Below are positions 46,166 to 55,021 of a stretch of DNA of 64,000 bases, piece after piece; the stretch's first letter is position 1; each line of letters begins with the position of its first letter. The DNA lies in the NCBI RefSeq assembly GCF_027257175.1, contig NZ_JAPFGD010000007.1, positions 124,001 through 188,000 on the forward strand, given 5' to 3'. Source of the DNA: Castellaniella sp. S9. GTDB lineage: Bacteria; Pseudomonadota; Gammaproteobacteria; Burkholderiales; Burkholderiaceae_B. Below the pieces are notes generated by a model that worked only from the letters and a program-made list of their open reading frames with translations, was not told where the DNA came from and ran no database searches. Made by a program: the position numbers and the translations under genes.

Positions 46166-47143
46166 ATGCACGAACAACAAAGAGAAGTTGCGGCGCGCGA
46201 GAGAAAATCAAAGGCGCATCAAGATGCCAAGCCCGCGAATGCTCAGGGCGTTTCGCATGTCACTTGGCGGGCCACTGTGCTGGGGGCAGCATTCTCGCTC
46301 TTCTGGGCCTCAGCATTCGCGGCGGCGAAGGTTGCCGTCGTCGACGCCCCGTCTCTGCTGCTCCTGACGCTTCGGTTTCTGGTCTCGGGGATCATCGCCG
46401 TCGCACTCGCCCGGGCGCTAGGTCAGCGCATCCCGCGTGATCGCAGGACCTGGCTCGCCATAGGAACACTGGGTATCAGCCAGAACGCCATATATCTAGG
46501 CCTCATATTTATTGCGATCCGTGAGGTTCCCTCGGCGTTTGCCGCCATCATCGCCAGCGCCCTGCCGCTGGCCGTTGCAACCACGACGGCCGCGCTAGGC
46601 CGGGAACGACTGAATCTACGGGCAGCACTGGGGTTGGCGTGCGGCGCCATCGGCGTCGTTGCGGTGCTCTATGAACGCGTGGTCGGCGGAGTATCCATGC
46701 TGGGCATCGTCCTTTGCCTGGGCTCTTTAGGCGCCTTGACGTTTGCGACGATGATCGTCAATCGAGCCCGCTTCGATCGGGATTTACTGATGATTGTCGG
46801 ACTGCAAATGTTTGTGGGCGGCTTGGCGATTGCGCCGTTCGGAATCGTTTTTGAATCCCCCGATGCCATCAACTTCACGCTGGAACTTGCCTTGTCATTT
46901 GCCCACCTCGTTCTGATTCCGGGCTTGCTGGCCACTTTTGTGTGGTTCAGGCTCATCCAGTGGATCGGACCGACGCGCGCCAGTGTCTTTCACTTCCTCA
47001 ATCCAGGATTCGCCGTTGCCATTGCGTGGGTCGTGCTCGACGAGCCGCTTACTTCAGGGACGGTGATCGGAATGACACTGGTTGCGTTGGGCATCCTGCT
47101 GGTCCAGACGGCGCGTCTGGAGGCCTCGGCGGGTTCCCGCTAG
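46166..47143 (+). CDS. EamA-family (DMT) transporter
   Basis: Drug/metabolite transporter with ten hydrophobic segments in two EamA repeats, 325 aa. Opening block WRATVLGAAFSLFWASAFAA, then RFLVSGIIAV and, in the second half, RLIQWIGPTRASVFHFLNPG. Start at ATG 46166, GGAG 9 bases upstream; an in-frame GTG at 46139 is less likely. The first 35 residues are hydrophilic. Divergent from the GntR gene across a shared operator, so it may export a by-product or toxic intermediate of the cluster. Confidence 0.88.
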   Translation: MHEQQREVAARERKSKAHQDAKPANAQGVSHVTWRATVLGAAFSLFWASAFAAAKVAVVDAPSLLLLTLRFLVSGIIAVALARALGQRIPRDRRTWLAIGTLGISQNAIYLGLIFIAIREVPSAFAAIIASALPLAVATTTAALGRERLNLRAALGLACGAIGVVAVLYERVVGGVSMLGIVLCLGSLGALTFATMIVNRARFDRDLLMIVGLQMFVGGLAIAPFGIVFESPDAINFTLELALSFAHLVLIPGLLATFVWFRLIQWIGPTRASVFHFLNPGFAVAIAWVVLDEPLTSGTVIGMTLVALGILLVQTARLEASAGSR

Positions 47144-47160
47144 GGTCGCCCTGCGGGCAC

Positions 47161-47178
47161 CGGTCATCATCGGGTCAC
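47161..47178 (+). promoter_or_regulatory. Candidate Pho box upstream of phoX
   Basis: CGGTCAT (47161-47167), 4-base spacer, GGGTCAC (47172-47178): two 7-bp direct repeats 11 bp apart with 6 and 5 matches to the PhoB half-site CTGTCAY, 75 bp before the PhoX start. The family it precedes is usually phosphate-starvation controlled. Confidence 0.5.
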
Positions 47179-47252
47179 ATCACTGGGCCATCATGTCGGC
47201 GAACCGCGGCTTGCGCGGACATACCGATTGCACCCCACCGATAGGCCACCCG

Positions 47253-49316
47253 ATGAAAGAGTTCGATCTGGACGACGTCCCCGCGAATCCCTCCCACGCC
47301 GAACCGCTAGAGCGGCTGCGGCAACGCCTCGCCAACCGGCGGCGCCTCCTCAAGGGCGGCCTGGGCCTGGGCGCAGTCACGTTCCTGGGCGGCCTGCTGC
47401 CTGCCGCGGCGGGCGCGTCGGAGGCGCCGGCCGTCACGCCCGGACCGAAGGCCGCGGGCCTGGGCTTCAAGGCGGTGCCCATGAGCACCGCGGACACGCT
47501 GGCCGTGCCCGAAGGCTATGCGCACGCCGTCATCAACCGCTGGGGGGATCCCCTGTTCGCGGATTCCCCGGCGTTCGCGGGCGCGGCGGCGGAAGGCGGC
47601 GATGCCCAGGCCCGGCAGGTCGGCTATAACCATGACGGCCTGCATTTCTTTCCCATCGAATCCGCCACCGCGCCGGACGGCTCGGCCGAGGGTCTGCTGG
47701 TCACCAACCACGAATATGTCACGCCGCACTACTTTTTCCCACGCGGCGTCGCGCCCGGCAACGCGCAATGGAACCTGGACTGGATCCGCAAGGCCCAGCA
47801 TGCGCAAGGCGTCTCGGTCACGCACATTCGCCTGGAATCGGGCGGCGGCTGGCGGCTGGTGGCCCATTCGCCGTTCAATCGCAGCATCCACGCCAACACC
47901 CCCATCCGCATCGCCGGCCCGGCCGCCGGACACGCGCTGTTGCGCACGAATACCGACCCGAGCGGCGAGACGGTCCTGGGCACCTTCGGCAATTGCGGCA
48001 ATGGCTGGACGCCCTGGAACACCTACCTGACCTGTGAAGAGAACTTCACGGACTACTTCGGCATCGGCGCACGGGACGCGGACGCGGCCGATTACCCGGA
48101 CGAGGACTATCGCAGCCACATGCTGCGCTACAAGGGCGGCACCAAGACGGCCGACGCCGATTACCGCTGGGACACGCATGACGCCCGCTTCGACTGGACG
48201 CACGAACCCAACGAGTACAACCGCCATGGCTGGATCGTCGAGATCGATCCCTTCGACCCGCAGGCCGCGCCTCGGAAACTCACCGCCCTGGGCCGGTTCA
48301 AGCACGAGAACGCGGCCCTGGCCATCAGCGCCGACCGCCGCGTCGTCGTCTACATGGGCGACGACCAGCGCAGCGAGTACCTCTACAAGTTCGTCTCGGA
48401 CGGCGAGTATCGCCCCGGCCAGGACGCTCACAACCGTCAATTGCTGGAGCGCGGCACGCTGCACGTGGCGCGCTTCGAGGCGGGCGCCGACGGCCAGGGC
48501 ACCGGCCGCTGGATCCCGTTGACGCTGGATACGCGCGGCCCGGACGGCCGGCGCCTGGGCGAGCTTTTCAACGAGAACCTGGGCGAACTGCTGATCAAGA
48601 CCCGGCAGGCGGCCGATGCGGTGGGCGCAACCCCCATGGACCGTCCGGAATGGGTGGTCGTCCACCCGCATACGCGCGCAGCCTACGTGACCCTGACCAA
48701 CAACAGCGACCGCGGCAGCGGCAAGGCGCGCTGGCCGGGCGGCCCGGCGCACCCCGGCGCCGACGGCGGCGCCAATCCGCGCGACAAGAACATCTACGGC
48801 CAGATCGTGCGCTGGCGCGAGGATGACGATCGCGCGGCAAGCCTCACATTCCAGTGGGACATCTTCGTGCTGGCGGGCAACCCCACCGTGTACGGCGAGG
48901 ACGACGCCCGCCGGGGTTCGGCCAACGTGACGCGGGAGAACACCTTCAACAGCCCCGATGGACTGGGTTTCGATCCACAAGGCCGATTGTGGATCCAGAC
49001 CGACGGCAACTACAAGAACGGCGGCGAGTATGCCGGACAGGGCAATAACCAGATGCTGGTCGCCGACCCGACGACGGGCGAGCTGCGGCGGTTCCTGACG
49101 GGGCCCAAGGGCTGTGAAGTCACCGGCATCACCTGGACGCCCGACCAGCGCTTCGTATTCATCAATATCCAGCATCCGGGCGAGGGGCCCGACCTGGCCG
49201 ACGCCCAGGCGCAGCCCTTGTCGGTGTCCACCTGGCCCGACGGCCCGGCGGCCACGCGGCCGCGCCCGGCGACCGTCGTCATCTGGCGGCGCGACGGCGG
49301 TATCGTCGGCGGCTGA
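47253..49316 (+). CDS. PhoX-family alkaline phosphatase (DUF839)
   Basis: Periplasmic Ca/Fe-dependent phosphatase releasing phosphate from organic esters, 687 aa. Tat signal NRRRLLKGGLGLGAVTF near 28-45, cleaved after about AAAGA. Family blocks: TNHEYVTPHYFFP, NCGNGWTPWNTYLTCEENF with the cofactor-binding Cys and Glu, GRFKHENAAL, YMGDDQRSEYLYKF and GPKGCEVTGI. Start at ATG 47253. A GC hairpin follows the stop. Not PhoA or PhoD: the fold is the six-bladed propeller family. Confidence 0.92.
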   Translation: MKEFDLDDVPANPSHAEPLERLRQRLANRRRLLKGGLGLGAVTFLGGLLPAAAGASEAPAVTPGPKAAGLGFKAVPMSTADTLAVPEGYAHAVINRWGDPLFADSPAFAGAAAEGGDAQARQVGYNHDGLHFFPIESATAPDGSAEGLLVTNHEYVTPHYFFPRGVAPGNAQWNLDWIRKAQHAQGVSVTHIRLESGGGWRLVAHSPFNRSIHANTPIRIAGPAAGHALLRTNTDPSGETVLGTFGNCGNGWTPWNTYLTCEENFTDYFGIGARDADAADYPDEDYRSHMLRYKGGTKTADADYRWDTHDARFDWTHEPNEYNRHGWIVEIDPFDPQAAPRKLTALGRFKHENAALAISADRRVVVYMGDDQRSEYLYKFVSDGEYRPGQDAHNRQLLERGTLHVARFEAGADGQGTGRWIPLTLDTRGPDGRRLGELFNENLGELLIKTRQAADAVGATPMDRPEWVVVHPHTRAAYVTLTNNSDRGSGKARWPGGPAHPGADGGANPRDKNIYGQIVRWREDDDRAASLTFQWDIFVLAGNPTVYGEDDARRGSANVTRENTFNSPDGLGFDPQGRLWIQTDGNYKNGGEYAGQGNNQMLVADPTTGELRRFLTGPKGCEVTGITWTPDQRFVFINIQHPGEGPDLADAQAQPLSVSTWPDGPAATRPRPATVVIWRRDGGIVGG

Positions 49317-49320
49317 GTCG

Positions 49321-49352
49321 CCGCGGGGGCGGCTGCCGCCCCGCCGCGGTTT
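49321..49352 (+). terminator. GC hairpin after phoX
   Basis: CCGCGGGGGCGG (49321-49332) pairs with 49336-49349 with a 2-base bulge and a 3-base loop, followed by TTTACTTT. Likely separates phoX from the carotenoid oxygenase gene. Confidence 0.5.
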
Positions 49353-49410
49353 ACTTTCCATCGGGGCTACAGGACAATGCGGCAATAGTTCCCCCCTTTC
49401 CGCAGCCCCG

Positions 49411-50838
49411 ATGACACGCGCCGCCCCGCCTTCCGGACAGCCATGGCTTGCGGGCCTGGCCACCACGCTCGACACCGAGCACGACTACCGCCCCCGCGTG
49501 GAGGGCCGGCTGCCCGCCGCTCTGCGCGGCACGCTCTACCGCAACGGTCCGGGACGCTTCGACCGGGGCGGCCTGCGCAAACGTCACCTGCTGGACGGCG
49601 ACGGCATGATCCAGGCCTTCGATTTCGGCGGGGACGGGGTGCGCTATCGCAACCGCTATGTGCGCACCGCAAAATTCCTGGAGGAACAGCAGGCGGGCCG
49701 CTATACCCGGCCGACCTGGACCACGCGCGCGCCCGGCGGCCCCTGGCGCAATGCCGGAAACCGCATCCGCTCGCAGGCGGGCGTCACCGTCGTGCACAGG
49801 AACGACCGCCTGTATGCCTTCGACGAGGTCGGCCAGCCCTACGGCCTCGATCCACACAGCCTCGACACCCTGGGCGAACAGGCTCTCGGCCCGGCCGGCG
49901 TGCCCCTGGACTTCAAGGCCCACACCAAGACCGACCCGAACACCGGGGACTGGGCGCTGATCGCCTTCCAGCATGGCCCGCGCAACCACATCCACCTGGT
50001 GGAGCATGCGGCCGATGGCACATTGAGGCGCCACCAGCGCATCGTCTCGCCACGCGCCTCCTATATCCACGACTGGTTCCTGACCGAGCATCACGCGCTG
50101 ATCCTGCTGCATCCGATCGAGCTGTCCCTGCCGGCTTACCTGGCGGGCCTGCGCAGCTTTACGGAAAGCCTCCATTGGGATGCCGCGCGGGGCAACCTGC
50201 TGCTGGTGATCGACCGTTCGGGGCAATCGCCCGTGCGCGTCCTCGAGGCACCCGCCAGCTTCATGTGGCACAGCCTGAACGCCTACGAGCAGGGCGGAAC
50301 GATCGTGGCGGATTTCGTCGGCTATGCGGCGCCCGACCACTTCATCGGCGAACGCGCGGCGTTCCGGCAGATCATGCTGGGCGCTACGGGCGAGGCGCGC
50401 CATCCAGGCCTGCTGCGCCGCTACGTGATCGATCCGGCGCACCGGCGGGTCACCGAGAACATCCTCTCCGAGCGCAATTGCGAATTCCCCATCGTCGATC
50501 CGCGCGCGGCCACGCGCGCACACCGATACGCCTACGTCACGACCGCGCCGGGACCTTCGGTGTTCCATAGCGGCCTCGCGCGCATCGACACCGCCGGCGG
50601 CCGCGCCGACGTCATCGACCTGGGACCGCGGACCCACCTGGGCGAACCGGTCTTCGTGCCCGATCCGGCCGCGCGCGACGAGCGCGGATGGCTGCTGTCC
50701 CTGGGCCTGGACGGCGACAGCGGGACATCGTTCCTGGGGGTTTTTCCCAGCGACGCCTTGGCCGACGGGCCGGTGGCGCGCATCTGGCTGGAGCACCCCA
50801 CACCACTGAGTTTCCATGGATACTGGCAATCGGCATGA
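49411..50838 (+). CDS. Carotenoid oxygenase family protein (RPE65/CCD fold)
   Basis: Seven-bladed propeller, non-heme Fe(II) dioxygenase that splits a C=C bond, 475 aa. The four iron histidines are seen in KAHTKTDP, SYIHDWFLT, FMWHSLNAY and SFHGYW at the very end. RGTLYRNGPGRFDRGG and LLDGDGMIQAF are family openings. Bacterial members cleave carotenoids, apo-carotenoids or stilbenes (lignostilbene dioxygenases); no carotenoid genes lie nearby, so an aromatic olefin is as likely. Ends by overlapping the DUF2141 gene as ATGA. Confidence 0.92.
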   Translation: MTRAAPPSGQPWLAGLATTLDTEHDYRPRVEGRLPAALRGTLYRNGPGRFDRGGLRKRHLLDGDGMIQAFDFGGDGVRYRNRYVRTAKFLEEQQAGRYTRPTWTTRAPGGPWRNAGNRIRSQAGVTVVHRNDRLYAFDEVGQPYGLDPHSLDTLGEQALGPAGVPLDFKAHTKTDPNTGDWALIAFQHGPRNHIHLVEHAADGTLRRHQRIVSPRASYIHDWFLTEHHALILLHPIELSLPAYLAGLRSFTESLHWDAARGNLLLVIDRSGQSPVRVLEAPASFMWHSLNAYEQGGTIVADFVGYAAPDHFIGERAAFRQIMLGATGEARHPGLLRRYVIDPAHRRVTENILSERNCEFPIVDPRAATRAHRYAYVTTAPGPSVFHSGLARIDTAGGRADVIDLGPRTHLGEPVFVPDPAARDERGWLLSLGLDGDSGTSFLGVFPSDALADGPVARIWLEHPTPLSFHGYWQSA

Positions 50839-51299
50839 CCCTTCGTTTTACTTTCATATCCCCGTCCCGCAAGCTCGCCCGCACACTGCTCGCAGCGACC
50901 CTGGCCTGGCTGCCGTGGGCCCATGCGGCGAACCTCCATATCGAGGTCACCGGCGCACGCAGCACCGGCGGCCTCATGGCCATTGCCGTGTTCGCCGCGC
51001 CCGGCGCGGGATTTCCCCTGGACGGCGGCCTGGCGGTCCACCGCACCCGCGTGCCCATCGACGAGGCCAGCGGCCTGTGCGCCACCACGATCGAGGGCCT
51101 GCCGGCAGGCCAATACGCCGTTGCCGTCTACCATGATGACGACGACAGCGGCACGCTCGAGACCGGGCTGTTGGGCAAGCCCAAAAAGCCCTACGGGTAC
51201 TCCAACAACCCCAAGCCCGTGATGCGCGCCGCGCGCTTCGAGGAGGCGCGCTTCGAACTGCCGAGGGAGGGCGCAACGATCACCATCGAACTGCAATAA
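50835..51299 (+). CDS. DUF2141 domain-containing secreted protein
   Basis: 154 aa. N-terminal basic stretch and signal peptide to about residue 31 (WLPWAHA-ANLHIEV). The mature part is a beta-sandwich-like DUF2141 domain: LHIEVTGARSTGGLMAIAVF, EGLPAGQYAVAVYHDDDDSG and KPKKPYGYSNNPKP are typical. The function of the family is unknown. Its ATG overlaps the carotenoid oxygenase stop, so the two proteins are made together; pairing of these families is recurrent in bacteria in my recollection, but I cannot verify it here. Confidence 0.88.
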   Translation: MTLRFTFISPSRKLARTLLAATLAWLPWAHAANLHIEVTGARSTGGLMAIAVFAAPGAGFPLDGGLAVHRTRVPIDEASGLCATTIEGLPAGQYAVAVYHDDDDSGTLETGLLGKPKKPYGYSNNPKPVMRAARFEEARFELPREGATITIELQ

Positions 51300-51330
51300 G
51301 TCGGCATCGGGGACGTCGCTCGCGCCTGCG

Positions 51331-52701
51331 TCAGCCGGGGGGCGGTCTCTTGCGCCGCCCGCTCCACCAGCGCAACAAGCCGTGCGACAGACGCACCTTT
51401 TCCTGGCCGACGGGCACGTCGGCGCGCACCCGCATCCAGGAGGACTTCGCATAGGCCAGCCGCTGGTCGGGATAGACACTGCGGTGGCCGACGATCAGGT
51501 AGGCGGCGATGGCCGCGCCGGCCACGTAAATGGTGCCGACCACGCCGCCGAACAGTTCCACGCCCATGAGGATGGCCGCCAGCGGCGTGTTCGACGCCGC
51601 CGCCACGACCGCGACCAGCCCCACCGCCGCGCCCAGTGTCGGGCTGATGCCGAACAGGTGCGCAAAGGCATTGCCGGCCACGGCGCCGATCACGAATTGC
51701 GGCGTCACGATCCCCCCATAAAACCCGGATCCGAGGGTAATGGCCACCAGGAGGACCTTCCAGAAGAATCCCGCATAAGGCATGGCCTCGCCGTCCAGCG
51801 CGCGGTCCATCAGCGGCAGGCTGAGCCCCAGGTAATCGACGGGAATGAACTGCACCAGCGCCGCCAGCACAACACCTCCGGCCAAAGGCATGAGCGGCGG
51901 CCAGACGCCCCAGCGCGTCTGGATGCGCAGGCATAGCCGCCGCACGCCGAACACCATGTCCACGAATATCCGCGCCACGACCCCGCTGAGCATGCCGATC
52001 AGCACGGTCTTGACGAACAATAATTCGGAAAACGCCGGCAAGCCCCCGACATCGTAGTATTCGTAAGGGATGCCCCAGGCCTTGCTGGCCTGGAACGCGG
52101 AAACCCCCGCAATCATCGCCGGAAACAGGAAATCATGACGGATCCGGCCGATGGCCAGCATCTCGATGCCATAGAGGGCGCCGGCGATCGGGGTCCCGAA
52201 GACACTGGCAAAGCCCGCGCTGACGCCGCAGGCGACGATGCGTTGCTGCAATTCGGCATTGAGCCGGAACAGGCGGCCGATGGCCGAACCCAGCGATGCG
52301 CCCAGGTGCGAGCAGGGCCCTTCCTTGCCCGCGGAACCGCCGCAACCCAGTGTGATGATGGCGGCGACGGGCTTGATCAGCATCGTGCGCAGCGGCATCC
52401 GGCCGCCCTGCTCGAAGACGGCCGCCTGGATCGAGTCCTTCAGTCCGCCGGCACCGGCGCGATAGCCGTAATACAGCAGCAGGCCATTGGCCAGGCCGCC
52501 GAGGGGCAGCAGCACCGTCTGCACCCACAAGGGGATGCCCGTCGAGCGGTCGGTGAAGAAAAACAGGATGTGCAGAAAGATGCTGACACCCGAACCCACC
52601 ACACCGCCGACGATCGTGGCAAGGACCATCCACTGCACCACCGTCGCCAGCATCACCACCGGCTCGAGGACGGCAAGACGCGGCATGCGGGGAGGTTTCA
52701 T
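51331..52701 (-). CDS. ClC-family chloride channel/transporter
   Basis: Multi-pass ClC protein, 456 aa, without C-terminal CBS domains. Selectivity-filter blocks: CGGSAGKEGPCSHLGAS (GKEGP motif), ASVFGTPIAGALYGIE, GSGFYGGIVTPQFVIGA (GxFxP-type) and ASNTPLAAILMGVE. The gating glutamate position is E in GKEGP, which points to a possible Cl-/H+ antiporter. Convergent with DUF2141; thpR lies 45 bp upstream on the same strand. Confidence 0.92.
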   Translation of the reverse strand: MKPPRMPRLAVLEPVVMLATVVQWMVLATIVGGVVGSGVSIFLHILFFFTDRSTGIPLWVQTVLLPLGGLANGLLLYYGYRAGAGGLKDSIQAAVFEQGGRMPLRTMLIKPVAAIITLGCGGSAGKEGPCSHLGASLGSAIGRLFRLNAELQQRIVACGVSAGFASVFGTPIAGALYGIEMLAIGRIRHDFLFPAMIAGVSAFQASKAWGIPYEYYDVGGLPAFSELLFVKTVLIGMLSGVVARIFVDMVFGVRRLCLRIQTRWGVWPPLMPLAGGVVLAALVQFIPVDYLGLSLPLMDRALDGEAMPYAGFFWKVLLVAITLGSGFYGGIVTPQFVIGAVAGNAFAHLFGISPTLGAAVGLVAVVAAASNTPLAAILMGVELFGGVVGTIYVAGAAIAAYLIVGHRSVYPDQRLAYAKSSWMRVRADVPVGQEKVRLSHGLLRWWSGRRKRPPPG

Positions 52702-52746
52702 GGCAAAGAACGGCGGCGCCGCCGCAGCGATCCGGACAAGCCGGAA

Positions 52747-53325
52747 TTATAGGATGCCGTCCCGCGCCATTGCGCATTCGGCCAGCGCCTCGTAGTACGA
52801 GCCGGTCTCGCGCGGCACGGATGCCACGAGAACGCAACGCCGCGGCCGCCAGACGATGGGGCGTTCCGCGTTCAGGACGGACAGATCCCCCGGCCCGGCC
52901 TTGCGCAACAGCGACACATGAGGCCGGAAACGATCGCTGGTTGCCGGAAAACCCAGGCGCTCCAGGCGTGCCCAGAGGTCGGCGTGCAGGGTATCCAGCC
53001 ATGCGGGCCACGGGTGCGACGGCCCGGCCCAGACGATGCGCGGACCATCGAAGCGCCCGACACGGTCAATGACCAGTTCGCCGCCGCGCGGCGCCCATTG
53101 CCGGATCATGCCGCTCAGGGCGGGGACACGGTCGCCCGCGACCGTCCCGAGGAAAGCCAGGGTCAGGTGCAGGGTATCCGTGCGCATCGGCCTGCCGCCG
53201 CACACTGCGCGCGCACGTCCGACGCGGCCCGCCAGGGCGCGCGCAGTGGCGGGGCCGGGCCACAAGGCCACGAACAGGCGCCGGGCCTTGGCGTCGCCGT
53301 CGGGGTGATTGCCGGGTGCAGTCAT
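52747..53325 (-). CDS. thpR: RNA 2',3'-cyclic phosphodiesterase
   Basis: 2H phosphoesterase family (LigT/ThpR), 192 aa. The two HxTx motifs are HLTLAFLG (about 53-60) and HVSLLRK (about 125-131, Ser for Thr). RRLFVALWPG is the family opening. Opens 2',3'-cyclic phosphates in RNA; physiological role often unclear. Transcribed between the SDR gene and the ClC gene. Confidence 0.92.
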   Translation of the reverse strand: MTAPGNHPDGDAKARRLFVALWPGPATARALAGRVGRARAVCGGRPMRTDTLHLTLAFLGTVAGDRVPALSGMIRQWAPRGGELVIDRVGRFDGPRIVWAGPSHPWPAWLDTLHADLWARLERLGFPATSDRFRPHVSLLRKAGPGDLSVLNAERPIVWRPRRCVLVASVPRETGSYYEALAECAMARDGIL

Positions 53326-53369
53326 GGGGGCTCCTTCATACCGCTACAGTCTACCCGGACCGGCCGCAC

Positions 53370-54119
53370 TCAGTACGTCGCCCTGCCCCCCGAGGCATCG
53401 AACGTGAACCCGGTGGTAAAGGAGCATTCCGGGCTGGCCGCGAAGGCCGCCACAGCGGCCAGCTCGGGGATCTGCAACAGGCGGCCCATCGGAATCTTGG
53501 CCTTGCTGCGCTCGATGTGCCCGGGCGTCATCTGCTTGAGCAGGTCCGTCTCGACCATGACGGGCGCCAGGCAGTTCACCAGGATCCCCGTACCGATCAG
53601 CTCGCGCGCCAGGGACTTGGTCAGGCCGATCACCCCGGCCTTGGAGGCGGCGTAAGCCGCGATGCCCGGCACGCCTTCCTTGCCGGCGATCGAGGCCACG
53701 TTCACGATGCGCCCATAGCCCCGGACGCGCATAGCGGGCACCGCCGCACGGCAGCACAGAAAGACGCCATCCAGATTCACCCGCAATACGCGCTGCCATT
53801 CGTCCAGGCCATAGTCCTGCACGTCGGCGACCCGGCCATTGACGCCGGCGTTGTTGACGAGGACGTCCACCCTGCCCAGCTCGTCGAGCACACGCTGCAT
53901 GCCTCGCGCCACCGAGACCTCGTCGGCGACATCCACCTGATCCGTCCAGGCCGGCCGGAAACCGGCATCCGCGATACTGAAACCCCGGCAGTCCACATCC
54001 CACAGCACCACCCGCGCGCCCTCCAGCGCCAATCGATGGGCAATGCCCAAGCCGACGCCGCGCACGCCGCCGGTGACGATCGCCACCTGGCCCGCGAATC
54101 GGCGATCGTCCGACGTCAT
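53370..54119 (-). CDS. SDR-family oxidoreductase (FabG-like)
   Basis: NAD(P)-dependent short-chain dehydrogenase, 249 aa, with the full catalytic set: TGGVRGVGLG (16-25), NNAG (89-92), S143 (NVASIAG), Y156-x-x-x-K160 (YAASK). Last gene of the second TRAP cluster, overlapping the epimerase gene by 4 bp. Probably oxidises a hydroxyl of the imported acid; the substrate is unknown. Confidence 0.92.
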   Translation of the reverse strand: MTSDDRRFAGQVAIVTGGVRGVGLGIAHRLALEGARVVLWDVDCRGFSIADAGFRPAWTDQVDVADEVSVARGMQRVLDELGRVDVLVNNAGVNGRVADVQDYGLDEWQRVLRVNLDGVFLCCRAAVPAMRVRGYGRIVNVASIAGKEGVPGIAAYAASKAGVIGLTKSLARELIGTGILVNCLAPVMVETDLLKQMTPGHIERSKAKIPMGRLLQIPELAAVAAFAASPECSFTTGFTFDASGGRATY

Positions 54120-55021
54120 GCCGCACCGTCCGCCGGCCGATAGGCCTCGATGGTCTGCGCGATGCCAAGGGCCAATGGCCGGGCCGACCAGTCCGGCAAC
54201 AAGGCCGCCGGCCCCTGAAGGTGGACCGGCAGGCGGATCGGCATGGGCGGCCCCTCGGCCGCGATCACCGCATCCGGCACGACCTTGCGTATCGCCTCGA
54301 TGATGTCCTCGGCCCGCGCCGATGCACCGACCAGGTCGATGCGGTGCGCCCCCGTCGCCGGCGCCTCCAGGGCCGATTCGAAAGCGGCGGCGACGTCATC
54401 CACGTGGATGATGTCGAATTCACCGGTAAAAGGGATGGTGTAGGGCTGCCCACGCGCTGCCGCCCGGCAGGCCAGGCTGGGGCCGGCCGACAGGCCGTCC
54501 TCGCGGCCCAGGCCGTAAACGACGTAGGGCCGGAAGCCGATGCTGGGCAGGCCGTCATCCGCCCAGAAGGCCGCCGCGCAATGTTCGCCGGCCAGCTTGA
54601 AAGCCCCGTAATGCGTGATGGGGCTCGGGGCCTGTCCGCCGTCGGGTCCGAAGACACCGGCGCTGCTCATGTACAGGACACGGCCGATGCCTTCGGACCT
54701 GGCCGCCAGGAATACGTTGAGCAGGCCGATCACGTTCACCTTCGCGCCCAGGACGGGATCGGCCCGACACCCCGGCGTCAGCATGCCCGCCAAGTGGATC
54801 AATGCGTCACACCCGCGGGCGGCCGCGCGCACCGCGCCGGTATCGGCGACGTCCGCGATCACCCATTCGAACCTGTCGACCAGCGCCGGACCGCAGACTT
54901 GTTCCAGGGTCTCGCGGCGGATGCCCACGTCGAGGATGCGCAGGGCCATGCCGCGAGCGGCCAGCCGCCGGGCGATCCAGGCGCCTATGAAACCACCGCC
55001 GCCCGTCAACAGCACCTTCAC
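54116..55021 (-). CDS. NAD-dependent epimerase/dehydratase family protein
   Basis: Extended SDR, 301 aa. LTGGGGFIGAWIARRL (5-20) binds NAD; LIHLAG (75-79), S119/S120 (LYMSSAGVFG) and Y138-x-x-x-K142 (YGAFK) are the active site. Relatives include UDP-sugar epimerases and uronate dehydrogenases; with a TRAP system for acids a dehydrogenase role is at least as likely. Overlaps both neighbours as ATGA. Confidence 0.9.
   Translation of the reverse strand: MKVLLTGGGGFIGAWIARRLAARGMALRILDVGIRRETLEQVCGPALVDRFEWVIADVADTGAVRAAARGCDALIHLAGMLTPGCRADPVLGAKVNVIGLLNVFLAARSEGIGRVLYMSSAGVFGPDGGQAPSPITHYGAFKLAGEHCAAAFWADDGLPSIGFRPYVVYGLGREDGLSAGPSLACRAAARGQPYTIPFTGEFDIIHVDDVAAAFESALEAPATGAHRIDLVGASARAEDIIEAIRKVVPDAVIAAEGPPMPIRLPVHLQGPAALLPDWSARPLALGIAQTIEAYRPADGAA

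Noticed and set aside
47307-49475. 722-codon minus-strand open frame across phoX
   Set aside because: Antisense shadow of PhoX with low-complexity composition.
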